Counted from the first letter of the stretch, positions 46,174 to 58,802 are shown. The stretch is 64,000 nt of DNA from Ancylostoma caninum (GCA_037903475.1 JBAJFG010000015.1:1116001-1180000), one strand, 5' to 3'. The notes: a model not told the origin generated them from the letters alone. Numbers and translations: made by a program.

Positions 46174-48574
46174 AGGCTAACAGACCATATGTGCAACTAT
46201 AGAATAAGAAATAGTGCAGCACCAAAGAAGTCTGAACGATTATTATACCTTGTTTACAATAAATTCAAAGTTTGATTTTTCCGAAAAAAAATATTTGAAA
46301 AGAAAAATGGTCGGAGGAGATTGGAAAATCTACTCTAGAAATTGTCTTGAAGCCAAAACTATTTCAAAAACTTACCTCCTATAGAAAACTGTTTAATAAA
46401 CCGGCATTTTGGTAGAAAAACCAACCCATCTCCATAAAGTGGACAAATTAAACCTCCTTGGGTATTTATAAATTACGTCGCACGCTATGTAGGGGGGTCG
46501 GTCAGTTCAGAGACCACAATTCCCCAGCTGTCACTAATCATGGGGTGGTCCCGAGTGCTCGGCCGTAAATCACCGCTGCATGAAAGCGGCGGTCTTCCCA
46601 CCGGACCGTCGGGAATCCGCCTAATTTTCACAGAAGCCTGAGAAAGCAGATCAAACACCGCCTTTCTGAGTAGGCTTGCTTAGATGTTGAACATTGGTAT
46701 TTCAGCGAATAATTTCGAGCGATTGTTCGAATAATTCGTGAGGTTTAAAACCGCGATTGGTCGAGTTTCCACACAGGAAAAATGGCATACAATAGCAACA
46801 GATAATCTGAAAACAGTAGACTGTGCTGTGAGAACTGATCCCCGTTGAAGAATGCTGGCAGAAGGGAATCTGGAAGTCAGGGATGAAAAAAATAGGAATG
46901 TATAGCGAGAACTGGTCCCCGGCGCTGAACAATGCTAGAATACAGGATATTGTCTAAATTTTGCAGAATCACCTAATGAATTTTTGCATCTATCTCTCCT
47001 GTTTTCCATTTCTTTGATCGTCCTAAGAACAAGGGCTCACAGAGAACAATGAAAGTCCTATTGAGGTCGATTAAATCTCAGAGTTAAAAAATCGAAGTTC
47101 AAGGATCGGAAGCTAGGGATGATAGAGTTTTTGAAATTCGTCCGGTAGCACCGTTCAAACTCACAATGAACAATATATGCAACCACGCAGGAAGATAAAA
47201 ATCTGATGCGAGAACTGGTCCTCATCAAATTTTGGCCAAGATGCCTATTCGTCTACCAGGATAAGAAAGCAGTGAGCTGCAGCATAGGTGCTAACCCCAT
47301 GGATGAGCAAACATGTGAACCACGTCAGCATAAAAATGGGGACTAGTTCTCTCTATCGATTAAGGCAATATCCATTATTTCGCCATCCATTATTTAAGTG
47401 ATAATGGGCCTCTCCGCTAAGTAGAGAAGGTAACTTATCTGCGCGCCTATCTTTGCTTGAACCGCGCCGCAACCGCAGCGCCACGCTACGCGTAGCGTAA
47501 GAGTGGTGTTGCGGCGCAGCGCATGCGAATCAGACAAAGAACTCTTCACAAAAATAAACAGATTTCGAATATTTCCATGCTTTATGCAGTCTTTAGCAGC
47601 TTGCCCAACTCCGTATAATCGCTAAACCGAACTGAGCGCATCAAACAATTCATCCATCCACCGTGTTGTTAACTCCAAAAAGTAATCGCAAATGTTAGCA
47701 AAAAGTACTTGAAAGTAAAGGTGGTAACAGAGGTACTTTCGAGGGATTCTTTAAATTAAATGCAGAAAGAAGGAAAAATAATTGATGTGTTAGGTTGAAG
47801 TGCTGAAAAATTTGACAGAAAATGAGCACGCTGAGTTGGAAATAATTTTTATCATTGGACTGGAAAATGTCACTGGAAAATCGTCGTGTATTTAGAGTCG
47901 TCCGCCGGTATGATGGCAAGCAACAGAGCGGCGATTGACTGAGATTGCCTTAGGATCAACTAGTACGATCTGGCTGACTTGGTACCAGCTCTTGCCAAAA
48001 GCGCTTCACACCTGGCTCACACCTCCAATTAGTCGGCTGTCCGGGTGAGAAACGCCACGGAATTCTCGTAAAATATTTATGAGAAAAGTCGTAAACACGC
48101 ATAACCGTATGGTAAACAAGTCGTGTCAAATAATGAAATGCCTAGCGAAGGTGGCGACAGAATCAGACGCGTAAAGCAAGTCGGAGATGCAGAGATTCCC
48201 ATGATACAAGAACTGAAGCTCCGAAAGAGCCATCCGCAGATCAATTACCAAGAAATTCTAGAATTTTACTACTCTGTATCAGAATGATAACATAAAAATG
48301 GATGTTAGTGGAACATTCTTAAATCATTTATTTCATTTTTTAACCTTGGCTGCATTTGAATAAATAAACAAGAATAATAAGAATAAATAAATGAGCAAGT
48401 AGACGAAAATCAATATAACGTAGTAGTCGAAAAACTAATATATAAGCCAAAATATAAGCTAAATATAACCCAAGAATAATTATTATGTATAAGCTAAATA
48501 GTATAATATGTAATAATACAGTAGTATAGCAATAATAATGCAATATAATATGTATTGATAAGGCGCTAGATACA
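46174..48574. other. intergenic, no gene seen
   Basis: Holds the 16-nt motif cluster (46828-47353), a GC-rich imperfect hairpin at 47467-47523 (GCGCCGCAAC..GTTGCGGCGC with ACGCTACGCGTAGCGT in the centre), and an AT-rich (TAATA)n tract at about 48440-48560. 48340-48420 resembles the AATAAATAAA tail at 58.75 kb. Confidence 0.5.
46828..47353. repeat. 16-nt motif cluster, three forward and one inverted
   Basis: GTGAGAACTGATCCCC at 46828, GCGAGAACTGGTCCCC at 46905, GCGAGAACTGGTCCTC at 47208, and the inverted GGGGACTAGTTCTCTC at about 47338. Confidence 0.7.
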
Positions 48575-50560
48575 ATCATGACTTATAATAACGGGCTTAC
48601 TTCGTCTGTCACGTGTGTGTGTGTGTGTCAGAAATGAAATTCCCTGATTGGCCAGTGATGGTGATTACGAGGTCAACAAGATGATAGGGACGGGTATGGT
48701 GAGGTTCAAAGAATGAAGAGAAGCTCTAAAGGATGGGGAAGTGGAGAGCAGTGGGTGCACCGCGGTGTGGAGGGTGCGCAGGCGCCGAAAAGTGGGGTAA
48801 CGCTTGGGGACGGGTCCAACGGCGTGGTGAGGGTGCGGTGGCGCCCAAAAGTGGGGAAACGCCTGGAGTCGGGTCCAACGGTGTGATAAGGCTGCGCCGG
48901 CGCCGAAAAGTGGGGAAACGCTTGCGGACGGGTCCAACGGCGTAATAACGGTGCGCCGGCGTCCAAAAGTGGAAAAGCGCCTGGAGTCGGGTCCAACGGT
49001 GTGATAAGGGTGCGCCGGCGTCCAAAAGTGGAAAAACGCCTGGAGTCGGGTCCAACGGTTTGATAAGGGTGGGCCGGCGTCCAAAAGTGGAAAAACGCCT
49101 GGAGTCAGGTCCAATGGTGTGATAAGGGTGCGCCGGCGTTCAAAAGTGGGGAAACGCCTGGAGTCGGGTCCAATGGTGTGATAAGGGAGTGCCGGCGTCC
49201 AAATGCGGGAAAACGCCTGGAGTCGGGTCCAACGGTTTGATGAGGGTGCGCCGGCGTCCAAAAGTGGAAAAACGCCTGGAGTCAGGTCCAATGGTGTGAT
49301 AAGGGTGCGCCGGCGTTCAAAAGTGGGGAAACGCCTGGAGTCGGGTCCAACGGCGTAATAACGGTGCGCCGGCGTCCAAATGTGGGGAAACGCCTGGAGT
49401 CGGGTCCAACGATGTGATAAGGGTGCGCCGGCGTCCAAAAGTGGAAAAACGCCTGGAGTCGGGTCCAACGGTGTGATAAGGCTGCGCCGGCGCCGAAAAG
49501 TGGGGAAACGCTTGCGGACGGGTCCAACGGCGTAATAACGGTGCGCCGGCGTCCAAAAGTGGAAAAGCGCCTGGAGTCGGGTCCAACGGTGTGATAAGGG
49601 TGCGCCGGCGTCCAAAAGTGGAAAAACGCCTGGAGTCGGGTCCAACGGTTTGATAAGGGTGGGCCGGCGTCCAAAAGTGGAAAAACGCCTGGAGTCAGGT
49701 CCAATGGTGTGATAAGGGTGCGCCGGCGTTCAAAAGTGGGGAAACGCCTGGAGTCGGGTCCAATGGTGTGATAAGGGAGTGCCGGCGTCCAAATGCGGGA
49801 AAACGCCTGGAGTCGGGTCCAACGGTTTGATGAGGGTGCGCCGGCGTCCAAAAGTGGAAAAACGCCTGGAGTCCGGTCCAATGGTGTGATAAGGGTGCGC
49901 CGGCGTTCAAAAGTGGGGAAACGCCTGGAGTCGGGTCCAACGGTGTGATAAGGGTGCGCCGGCGTCCAAAAGTGGAAAAACGCCTGGAGTCGGGTCCAAC
50001 GGTGTGATAAGGGTGCGCCGGCGTCCAAAAGTGGAAAAACGCCTGGAGTCGGGTCCAATGGTGTGATAAGGGTGCGCCGGCGTTCAAAAGTGGGGAAACG
50101 CCTGGAGTCGGGTCCAACGATGTGATAAGGGTGCGCCGGCGTCCAAAAGTGGAAAAACGCCTGGAGTCGGGTCCAACGGTGTGATAAGGGTGCGCCGGCG
50201 TTCAAAAGTGGGGAAACGCCTGGAGTCGGGTCCAACGGTGTGATAAGGGTGCGCCGGCGTCCAAAAGTGGAAAAACGCCTGGAGTCGGGTCCAACGGTTG
50301 ATAAGGGTGCGCCGGCGTCCAAAAGTGGAAAAACGCCTGGAGTCAGGTCCAATGGTGTGATAAGGGTGCGCCCGGCGTCCAAAAGTGGAAAAACGCCTGG
50401 AGTCAGGTCCAATGGTGTGATAAGGGTGCGCCGGCGTTCAAAAGTGGGGAAACGCCTGGAGTCGGGTCCAATGGTGTGATAAGGGAGTGCCGGCGTCCAA
50501 ATGCGGGAAAACGCCTGGAGTCGGGTCCAACGGTGTGATGAGGGTGCGCCGGCTTCCACA
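48575..50560. repeat. 59-bp minisatellite array with shared head
   Basis: The head (48575-48628) matches 11655-11710, including a short GT run. From about 48767 to 50560 there are about 30 copies of a 59-bp unit beginning GGGTGCGCCGGCGTCC. Subtypes of the unit recur in the same order 590 bases apart (for example 48891 and 49481, 49131 and 49721), which is ten units, so the array grew by block duplication. The unit lacks stops in all three minus-strand frames, hence long but meaningless open frames (up to 425 codons). Confidence 0.95.
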
Positions 50561-52539
50561 AGTAATAGGAATTCGCTAGGCGGGTCTATTCCTGCATGAG
50601 GGGTATGCTTATCCTGTTTCGGCGGACTCTTCTACCTAAATCGCCCAGATGTACATTGTTTGCTTTCGTATCGGTGTTCTCTTCCCATTCCTTTGGAGAA
50701 GAACCACTCCTTCCTTTCCATTTATATACACCGGTGGACCCTTATCACTTGAATTACTACAACAACCAGTTGAGCCTAAATCATTTCAACATAACATTTG
50801 CACTGAATTGGTTACACTCAGTTCTTCACGGCCATATACTTCGCTCATATGGAAGAGCATAACTTCGTTCATATGGGGGAAAGCTACCACTTACGAGACC
50901 AAAGGTTTCTCAGGAGAGCGATAGAACTGCGTGGAAGGATGCAGATTTTATCAATCCATCTACACTTTTGTGTTTGCTTTCAAGGTGCAGTATGCGAGCG
51001 CAGCGAGCATCACTAGAAGTCTGGAAGTCCGGCGTTAGCCGGACGGCCAGACTGGTAATATATAATATAATAATATGCAATGTAATAATATATAATATAA
51101 TAATATATGTACAATATAAAAATATGTAATATATGAATATATGTATAATAATGTGATATAATAATGCATTAATACTAATATAATAATATAGTTAAATAGT
51201 TATGTAAGCTATATAAAATGCAAGAAGAACTCAAAGGAATTCTAGGTGAATGCTTGCAGAACTACCGTAGCAGAGTGAAAGAACAGCCAACATGGTGATT
51301 ACGTAGCTACATATTAATATGGCGTCATGAGATCCATTAAAGCTTAATTCTGAGAGCAATTCGGGGTCGTAAATTTGCGTAATGTGCAATTTTTCGTCAA
51401 ATGGCGGAGCGCTCCACTGCTTCTCTGCAAGATCTGCACTGAATATCTCTCTTTGCTCACCAATGCCTGGTTTTTTAATCCGGCAAATGCAGGCCTGGTT
51501 AAAATATCATAGGTCTTTTAAGTTCGATGTATTCACAAGTCCGTAATTACAGACTTAACGAGAAGGCGATAACCTTCTCGAACAATCCAGAAATTCATGG
51601 GAAATATCACTGTGGCAAGTACGTAGTGCGCAGTTCCAAGTGCGGAAACGAAGTCTTACAGGAAGAACGCATTTTTACACGAGGAGGCGCAGACTTTACG
51701 TGATATTGCATAAATCTGGTAATTGCCAGCCGAGGAGTGGCCAACGTTGATTTTGTCTGATTCTGAAGCATTAACTGGGAGTTGCAAAACAATAAACACA
51801 GTAGTAAGTGTAGTTTGTGAAGTTTTCCCCGTTCAGGAAACGCTTCCTTGGCCAATGGAGTACAATAGCCGCTAGGCTCCGCCCACTTAGTGTTTGGTCC
51901 TCGTGCAATTCGCGGACAATTTCCAGCTAAGAAGCCCTTCATCGAAGTTGTTCGTCGAACGTCAGCGCTGACAGCCGACGAAACAGCATGGGAAACGTGG
52001 AGACGCGCAAGAAATCCTATTACCATCTTAAAATTACGACTTGTGCGACGAAATTCGATCCTAATGCACGACGGCTAATGGTCATGCGGCATGATTTACT
52101 GCATTCAGTTAGCCGCACACGACAGATGCTGCTTTCGTTACGGGACCCTATCAGGCGCTGATTGAGTAAACAGCTGAATTTGGGTACCTAACGCTATAAA
52201 AGCAACCTTGTGACGGAACAGATTGAAAATCATAGAAAAAGCAATATGCAATTAGTCCGCAATTACACAAAAACTCAACCTTGTGAAAGCAAGGGGACGA
52301 CGTCACAGCTGCATTGACATAAGAATGCATTTTAAAGCCCAGGGCTATACATGGTATATAACTCCTAAATGGAAAGCGGGGTAGGCGTGAAGAAAAAAAT
52401 GTGACACAATTGCGGCTCCCTATTATTTTCACATGCCAGCAACTTTTTTACATTTCCCGTGAATCTATTGAGATAATGCAGAAATATCTGGCAATATAGA
52501 CAGTGCCTATCATTTTTGCACCACAAAACACCACTCATC
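50561..52539. other. intergenic, no gene seen
   Basis: A strong hairpin lies at about 51023-51056 (AGTCTGG..TCCGGC-gtta-GCCGGA..CCAGACT), just after ATGCGAGCGCAGCGAGCAT and CTAG. An AT-rich (TAATATA)n tract follows to about 51215. Confidence 0.5.
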
Positions 52540-52746
52540 TGGTCTGCCGCGCCGCACCACTTACGCAGCGCGGCAGACCATCTGGGTGGTTGTCGGTGGT
52601 GTTTTACTAGTGTTTTCTAGAATGAAGGCAAAGCCGCAGAGAAAAACGCCGGCAAACATAAGCAAAATATCAATTTCGGCAACGTCCGAGAATGACAGCG
52701 CTCGATGGTCTGCCGCGCCGCGTCGCTGGTGCAGCGCGGCAGACCA
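52540..52746. repeat. two identical-arm GC hairpins
   Basis: TGGTCTGCCGCGC and its exact inverse form 13-bp stems at 52540-52580 and again at 52706-52746, each with a 15-base loop. The hairpins are 125 bases apart, and the loops differ. Confidence 0.9.
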
Positions 52747-55700
52747 GCTGAGCATGATATGGTACTTTTACGTAAACAGTAGGTAAACAATATTACGAAA
52801 GAATGAATATGAATGAAATTCAAACTGCGCCTTATATCGACGGTAAATTATCCATCTATCTGGAAAATTAAATTATTTATCGGTCGGAAGAACATTCAGA
52901 ATCTCTTATTGCTGCTTTTCTCTCCAACAGTTTGTCTTCTATAGGCTTAGCACTACCAACCAAAATTTTCCTTTGTAACGGAAATGGTATGCACAAAAGT
53001 ACGAGATTGCGGACAGAACAACAAAGCACACGGTTGCGGGAAATCTTGTTACGAATATTTACAAGTAATGATCTTCCTTCAAGTAATGATTTTACATTTA
53101 CAAGTAATGATTCACAAGTAATGGTAAATTCTCCTTTGCGTTTTTTTCTGACAGCGCAAAAAAAAAACAGTAAGCAGGTAGTATGCATTTCGTGAGACAA
53201 TCGCCTGGTTCCTCCGTTATCAATCAATAAGCATGCAGCACGTTACATTGATCACCGTGACGATTTTTTTACGCTGACCATGGCAGGCCTTCGAGAAAAT
53301 TCTACATAGATGAGTCGTAGTGTATGTCGACGGTTTGATAAAATGAATAACAGACGAACAATCGTTATTATGACGTCCTTTTTAGGTGCTGTCCGCAATT
53401 GTGTCCTGGACACTGCTGCAGGGAAAAATGTTGGAACGATGCCAAACACGATCCATTCCCGTCGAATTTGGGTGGCATTTTATCAATGAGCGCACTTTCT
53501 ATTGCACAACATCACGGTACTAGCAAATACTCCCATTCCTCCACAAAAACACAAGCAAATACAAATGCACCGGAAACGATCGATGTTGTGTTGTGTTGTT
53601 GTCCGTAACTGCGTCCGGAACAGGTGAAGACGCCGATAAGTGGAACGAACTACAGAATAGCTTATGCAGTGCCTGTATAACGCACAAAGTAGGATAACAC
53701 GTCCCAGCATCACTAACGTCCCAAGGGGACCAGTAATACGTTCGATGCCGCTGTCCCCACATCGCCCTTATTTACATGTTAAGCGGGTGTCTCACACCCA
53801 GTCTGGGAAGCAGGGACGAGTTGCCCCCAAATTGGAGGCAAGAAACAGATTGAGAGCATTTCATTTCAGTAGTATGGCTGTGGGCGGGGCTTGCCTTACG
53901 CGAGCGGTTGCGGAGCGGTCATATCACACTCACGGCTATTATGATAGGAAGCTTTAGTTATTTAGTTATTGAATTATATATGTACTAATAATTATATGTA
54001 AATATGATGAATAAAATAAATCTAAATAAAACGTAAGCATAACAAACACTTAGTGCAGTTATTCAATACATTTACATATCATATTACATATTATAACATT
54101 ATTATTACAATATTATATTTACACAAAAGCAACTATACGTATGTAAATAAGCAAACAAACAAACGACTTCTTTTCGTTTCATCTGTGGCTGACAAAAAAG
54201 AAGAACATTCCCATCAACACTACAGCCAACACTGGTCAGTGATCACTAGGAGCAGCGTGGCACGTGCGCTCAAAGCTCCGCCCCAGGCCAGATTTTTGAA
54301 ATTGAGTGCCCTTCCGCTCAAAATGATACTATTTGTGGCTGCTACACCACCTGGTAGCTGATAAGACCATTGAAATTCTTGAATGGGAGACTCCCAGCTG
54401 CTCACATTTTATTCATATATTTTAGTTATGAAACAATAAAGCTGCTATAATTGAGTAGAAAAGATCAAAGTTCCAAGAGTTCAAAAGTTCAAACGCTATG
54501 AACATGCAGTAAAAAGATGCCCTAACAGTCTCCATAGAGCAGTGCAGTAAAGTGTAGGATTTCGACGAAATTTCGCGGTAAATTTCAAAATTATGAGGCT
54601 ATTCCAACTCAAAAAAATATCCCATTAAATACATATTATTAAATTACGATGTCGTGAAAATGAAAAATATAACAAAACACTTGAAAATATTATTTATTCC
54701 ACCTTATTGCCACATTTCTAAAGAATAACATAAACATTACAATCTGTTTTTTGTGCAGATGACCTTCTACATATTGGCCCTGGTATCCAGATAGGATGGA
54801 TAGATTCAGGCAAATGACCCGTTTATGGAAATCTGACCCAAAGCCAGTCTAGATCCTGAGGCATGACTCACTTATAAAAATCTGACCACGGCCAACAGGT
54901 CTATAATGCTAAAAAAACTCTTTAGCTTAAGTGATGGCTTCAGAAGGTAAATATTGAGAAGCTACACATGAAGTGGTTCAGAACAAACGCCGGAAGCAGA
55001 AAACGAAGAGCGGGGGGGGGGGGTTGGGGGAGAGGGTACCAAAACTTCAAGTTCTCTCTGATTCAGGGACTCGATCCACAAATTTTCCGAAGGTAAAGTG
55101 ATCAGAAAATAAATTTTGAATGTAAATTAGAAAATAAATTTTGAATTTAAGTTTCTGGAATTAAAAATCTTGAATGGGGTCCCACCGATTCAGGGTTCCG
55201 AACCACAGAAATTTCAGAAGTAAAGTTATTGAAATTACTTTCGAATATGAATTTCTAAAAAAAAACAACTTGTCAAAAATTAACACCAATAAGGTATCGA
55301 CCTCATTAGCGGTGTGAAAGGCACGAGTTTGAACCATTCCCACAAATTTTCCCAGAAATCTACTGAAATGTCCTTATGACTCGCTCCCCGTGTGAATTTC
55401 CTCAGGCGTGAAATTGCATAAAATCGACAACCCGTCGCCGGGAAGCATAAAAAACACGATGTTTTTGCGCGCTGACACATCATTCCGGACGAGTTTGCGA
55501 ACTCACGACAGCTGGTCATAGAAGTCAGGAAGTCATGAGCCCATGTATACGTAATTACACATGTTATTCAAAAAAATTCCTAGTGATGGATGGACGAAAT
55601 GCAGATGGGCGGAGCGTCTGGGATGGACGTGGCCACATCCGGTACACGGAGGAAAACGTGTAATTAGCGTTTTGGAGTGGCAGTATGTTTACGAGGTTGG

Positions 55701-55822
55701 TGGCAAGAGGAGCAGCGGTAGTGGGAAGGGGAAGGACCGTTTTTAGTGGTCCAATGAGCGAAGAGAAGAAAAAAAAACAATAGGGGATGAAAAAAAAGAA
55801 AGGAGGAGGTACGGAAAGCCTG
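52747..55822. other. intergenic, no gene seen
   Basis: No coding or RNA gene supported. AT-rich tracts at 53940-54170, a G run at about 55013-55023, and two loosely repeated segments with GATTCAGGG..CCACA near 55062 and 55178. Confidence 0.4.
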
Positions 55823-56280
55823 GATGCAGATTGCCCAGAGTAAACGTGTTGACATTCGCAATAACGGTGGAGAAAATTGGAAGGTGTCGACACGTCTAGC
55901 CTGGGTAATCTCAACCATGCATGTGTCCCGTGAATGGATCATTGGAATTAACCAGGGTAAACGTGGTGACACCCGTGTTAATGATCAGTATGATGGATAA
56001 AATTGAGGCGGTTAGCACGCTACGCGGGGTTATCTTGATCATGCATCATGCGGCATGGATGGATCACTGAGATTACCCAGGGTAAACGTGGTGACACTCG
56101 CGTCAGCAAGGGGTAAATTTGGGGTATTAACACGTTTACCCTGGGTAATCTCAGCCGCGCACGCAGGCCCCCGGATGCATCATTGAGGCTAACCAGGGTA
56201 AACGTGTTGACACTCGTGTTAACGATGGGTAAATTTGGGTAGCCAACACACTTATCCTGAGTAGCCCAATGATGCATGCA
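55823..56280. repeat. four tandem foldback units
   Basis: Units at about 55823-55920, 55937-56047, 56061-56160 and 56173-56280. Each begins ATCAYTGAGATTACCCAGGG..TAAACGTG and ends with its inverse, CACGTTTACCCTGGGTAATC or a decayed form; the centres share GGTAAATTTG-like sequence. Repeat period is about 115 bases. Confidence 0.85.
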
Positions 56281-57346
56281 GCCCAAGACTGTCATCGATT
56301 GTATAGCGTTTTAAAAGAAGGTTACTATTAGCTTCAAATTTTAAAAAATCAGATAAAAACAATTAAAATTGCTGGTTCAACTCGTGACGTCACTCTCCTT
56401 CCTTGTATGGTGTACGAAAGTCCTGAGAAATCATTATTTCAAGAAATGAAAAGAAAGATCCACAAAGAAGGCTTCTATGGCGGATTATAGCAGTAAAAAC
56501 TGTCATAACAAAACCTAGAAGAAAGAGAGTGTGGCGTTGAAGAGACGCCAGACACTTGCGCGTCAATTCAAAGCCGAGTTGGCTTCAGGCGTTCATCGAT
56601 TCCGTGTGAATCTCTACAAATCATGCTCTGTCTCAGGCTGACGCCCCCCTGGGAAAGCCGAGCCCCGCCCCCGGGCCCCCGTGTACACACACATGACTAG
56701 TGGCGACAGACAGCTTATAAATAGTGAGCGCATCGCCCATCGTCGCTGAGCGTCCGTCGCGGCGACGACAGCTGTCGCGACTAATTTGGCACGGCACTTA
56801 GCACCATTCAAGGAACAATTGTCGCCTGACGTTCCCGGAAAGGACGAATATTGATCGGTTTGTGGAAGAGCGTATTACGTGAACTTGTCTTATACTTTCT
56901 GGACTTGCTCATCCGGGAAAGTGCTTCTGCTACGGCGGATGTTCGTCATATGACGGTTGTCCTTTGAGCGAACTTGTGGATTCTAGTTATCTCACGGTGA
57001 GGATCGGCACTGAACAAAATGACGAATCAAAGCTGCAAGGGCGAAAATTCCAGTTGTCCAAAGGACCAAAAATCGGAAAATCCAAACACGTCCACAGGAG
57101 CACCCTACATGCTTCTGGACTTTACCTCCTTCTCCCTTTTAGCTTGACCTGTTTCAAGAGTTTATTATAAGCCACTAGTTCTCGTGACCTCGTTCTCTCA
57201 CCCATCACACAAAATTCATCCCACCATCGACCCACAATTATAAAACTGAAACCCCAAAGAGGACACATGATCCAGATACTATATTTCTATTTTTAAAAAT
57301 TGAAGCCACAAGTGGAGACCCTAATGTTATCTCTTCAAATCTATAA
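56281..57346. other. intergenic; possible promoter or LTR remnant
   Basis: A C-rich stretch at 56640-56690 is followed by TTATAAATAG (56714-56723) and a GC-rich inverted repeat GTCGCGGCGAC..GTCGCGAC (56755-56781). This could be a core promoter or a solo LTR; no terminal repeats or open frame settle it. Confidence 0.3.
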
Positions 57347-57488
57347 TATAGTGTGTTTCACTGGAGAACACAGTTTTGAAGATATTAGAGAAAGAGAGAA
57401 CGCGAGAAATAGTGCAGTATCCGAGGAGGCAAGCGAGAAATGCAGATCGTGCGCACAAATACTGAACTATCGTCGTTTTTGGAAAGTA
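57347..57488. mobile_element. MITE family B, copy 4
   Basis: TATAGTGTGTTTCACTGGAG at the left and AACTATCGTCGTTTTTGGAA at the right. Very close to copy 2 in the interior; the right terminus is decayed. Confidence 0.65.
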
Positions 57489-58249
57489 AGCATTTGCAGA
57501 TTTCATATTCGAACGACAAATAAGGCAGTCTGCACTTGCACCTGCAATTTCATTCCAATTTTGCACGCTTGAGCCCAAAAATTTACAAAAAAAAGCACAG
57601 CAACATATGTATACAGATCCATGTCAAATGACTACCACATAACATAAATTTGGCAAACATAGGAGTGAACTTGTATTAAATACTAGATAATATAAATACA
57701 TAGTATTAAATGATAGAAGGTGTAATGTATACTATTTTACTAGTAGTAAAACTGAAGATAACCCCCAAAAATCGTCCATCCCTCGTTTAGTCCTCTTGCT
57801 GAGGCTAAACCATCTAATCTTTGAAAAATTCAATGAACTTTTAGCATAAATAGCCCAGTGGTTCTTCGTTAATCCTTTGTATGTTTGATTGATGCAATAT
57901 TTGGATATGTCGCAGAATTCGAACAATTCAGTCGAACAATCATTCGAATATTAGTTAGCGAACCAGTCACCAACCACTGCTGAATGTACAGGATTGTACT
58001 GTGATTAGCCTAATTTTTCAAAGACAAACTGCATATTCCCAGAATCAATAGAAAAAACCTCAGTTTTATTCCAGAATTTTTAGGATTTTCGTAAAATTGC
58101 AAAACCACTAGTAAATGTTCTCTAAAGCTTTTCTAGATCAATACCTTCCTAGGTCAATACATATTTGTTTCTAAATGGTAGCTTATAGTAAAATCACAAG
58201 AAAAGTTGGCAGATACTACCTGGCACACTTACGGTGTGGGATGAAAATA
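57489..58249. other. intergenic, no gene seen
   Basis: AT-rich, no supported feature. Confidence 0.4.
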
Positions 58250-58802
58250 AAAAAATAATGAATAAATCAGGATCATGATATTTGGTGAACCCCCTCCCTT
58301 GAGGTCCGCCCAGGCCGTTCGCCCAGGACCGCTGACGAATTCGCTCGTCCTGGGTTGAGTGGGTCAGCTTAGCCCTGGTTGCTCTAGGCTTAGCAAGACG
58401 GGTTCTCTGCTAGGATTCATGAACGCATAACGAGAGGAAACCAGGCTAGCAAATCAACTTTGACGTTCTGCGTCTCTTAGCCTTACGTAGTCTATGCGTT
58501 AACCGATAGCGCTGACCCTCACGGGCTTGACTAGTTATCGTTTCATGAATTCCAACCCTGATTTTTGGGAACAGGATCTCGGTTGGGGACCTTTTCACCT
58601 TCCGTAGAAGGAGAGCGATCGGATATCCCGTCAGTGGGTCTTCTGATAACATGAGGAAAGTGGTAGTGTTTGGCTCAATACTTCATAATTAGTACAGAAT
58701 TCGGAATTTGTGTTACTGATGTACCAGTTTGTTTGTTTTTCCATTTTGGTGCACCCTTGAGTGTATTTGAATAAATAAATAAACAAATAAATAAATAAAA
58801 CA
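58250..58802 (+). mobile_element. possible 3' end of a non-LTR retrotransposon
   Basis: A GC-richer block (58290-58660) is followed by TGTATTTGAATAAATAAATA and a longer AATA-rich tail to about 58799, the form expected of a LINE 3' UTR. A related tail, GCATTTGAATAAATAAAC, is at about 48353. No RT motif is present, so the assignment rests on the tail alone. Confidence 0.35.

Noticed and set aside
48665..50559. Minus-strand open frames of 326 and 425 codons
   Set aside because: They are translations of the 59-bp minisatellite, which lacks stops in all three frames; no start context, splice signal or recognisable domain.
58446..58652. 68-codon Arg-rich minus-strand frame
   Set aside because: Opposite to the inferred orientation of the tail at 58771-58799 and without a known motif; kept only as part of a possible LINE 3' end.
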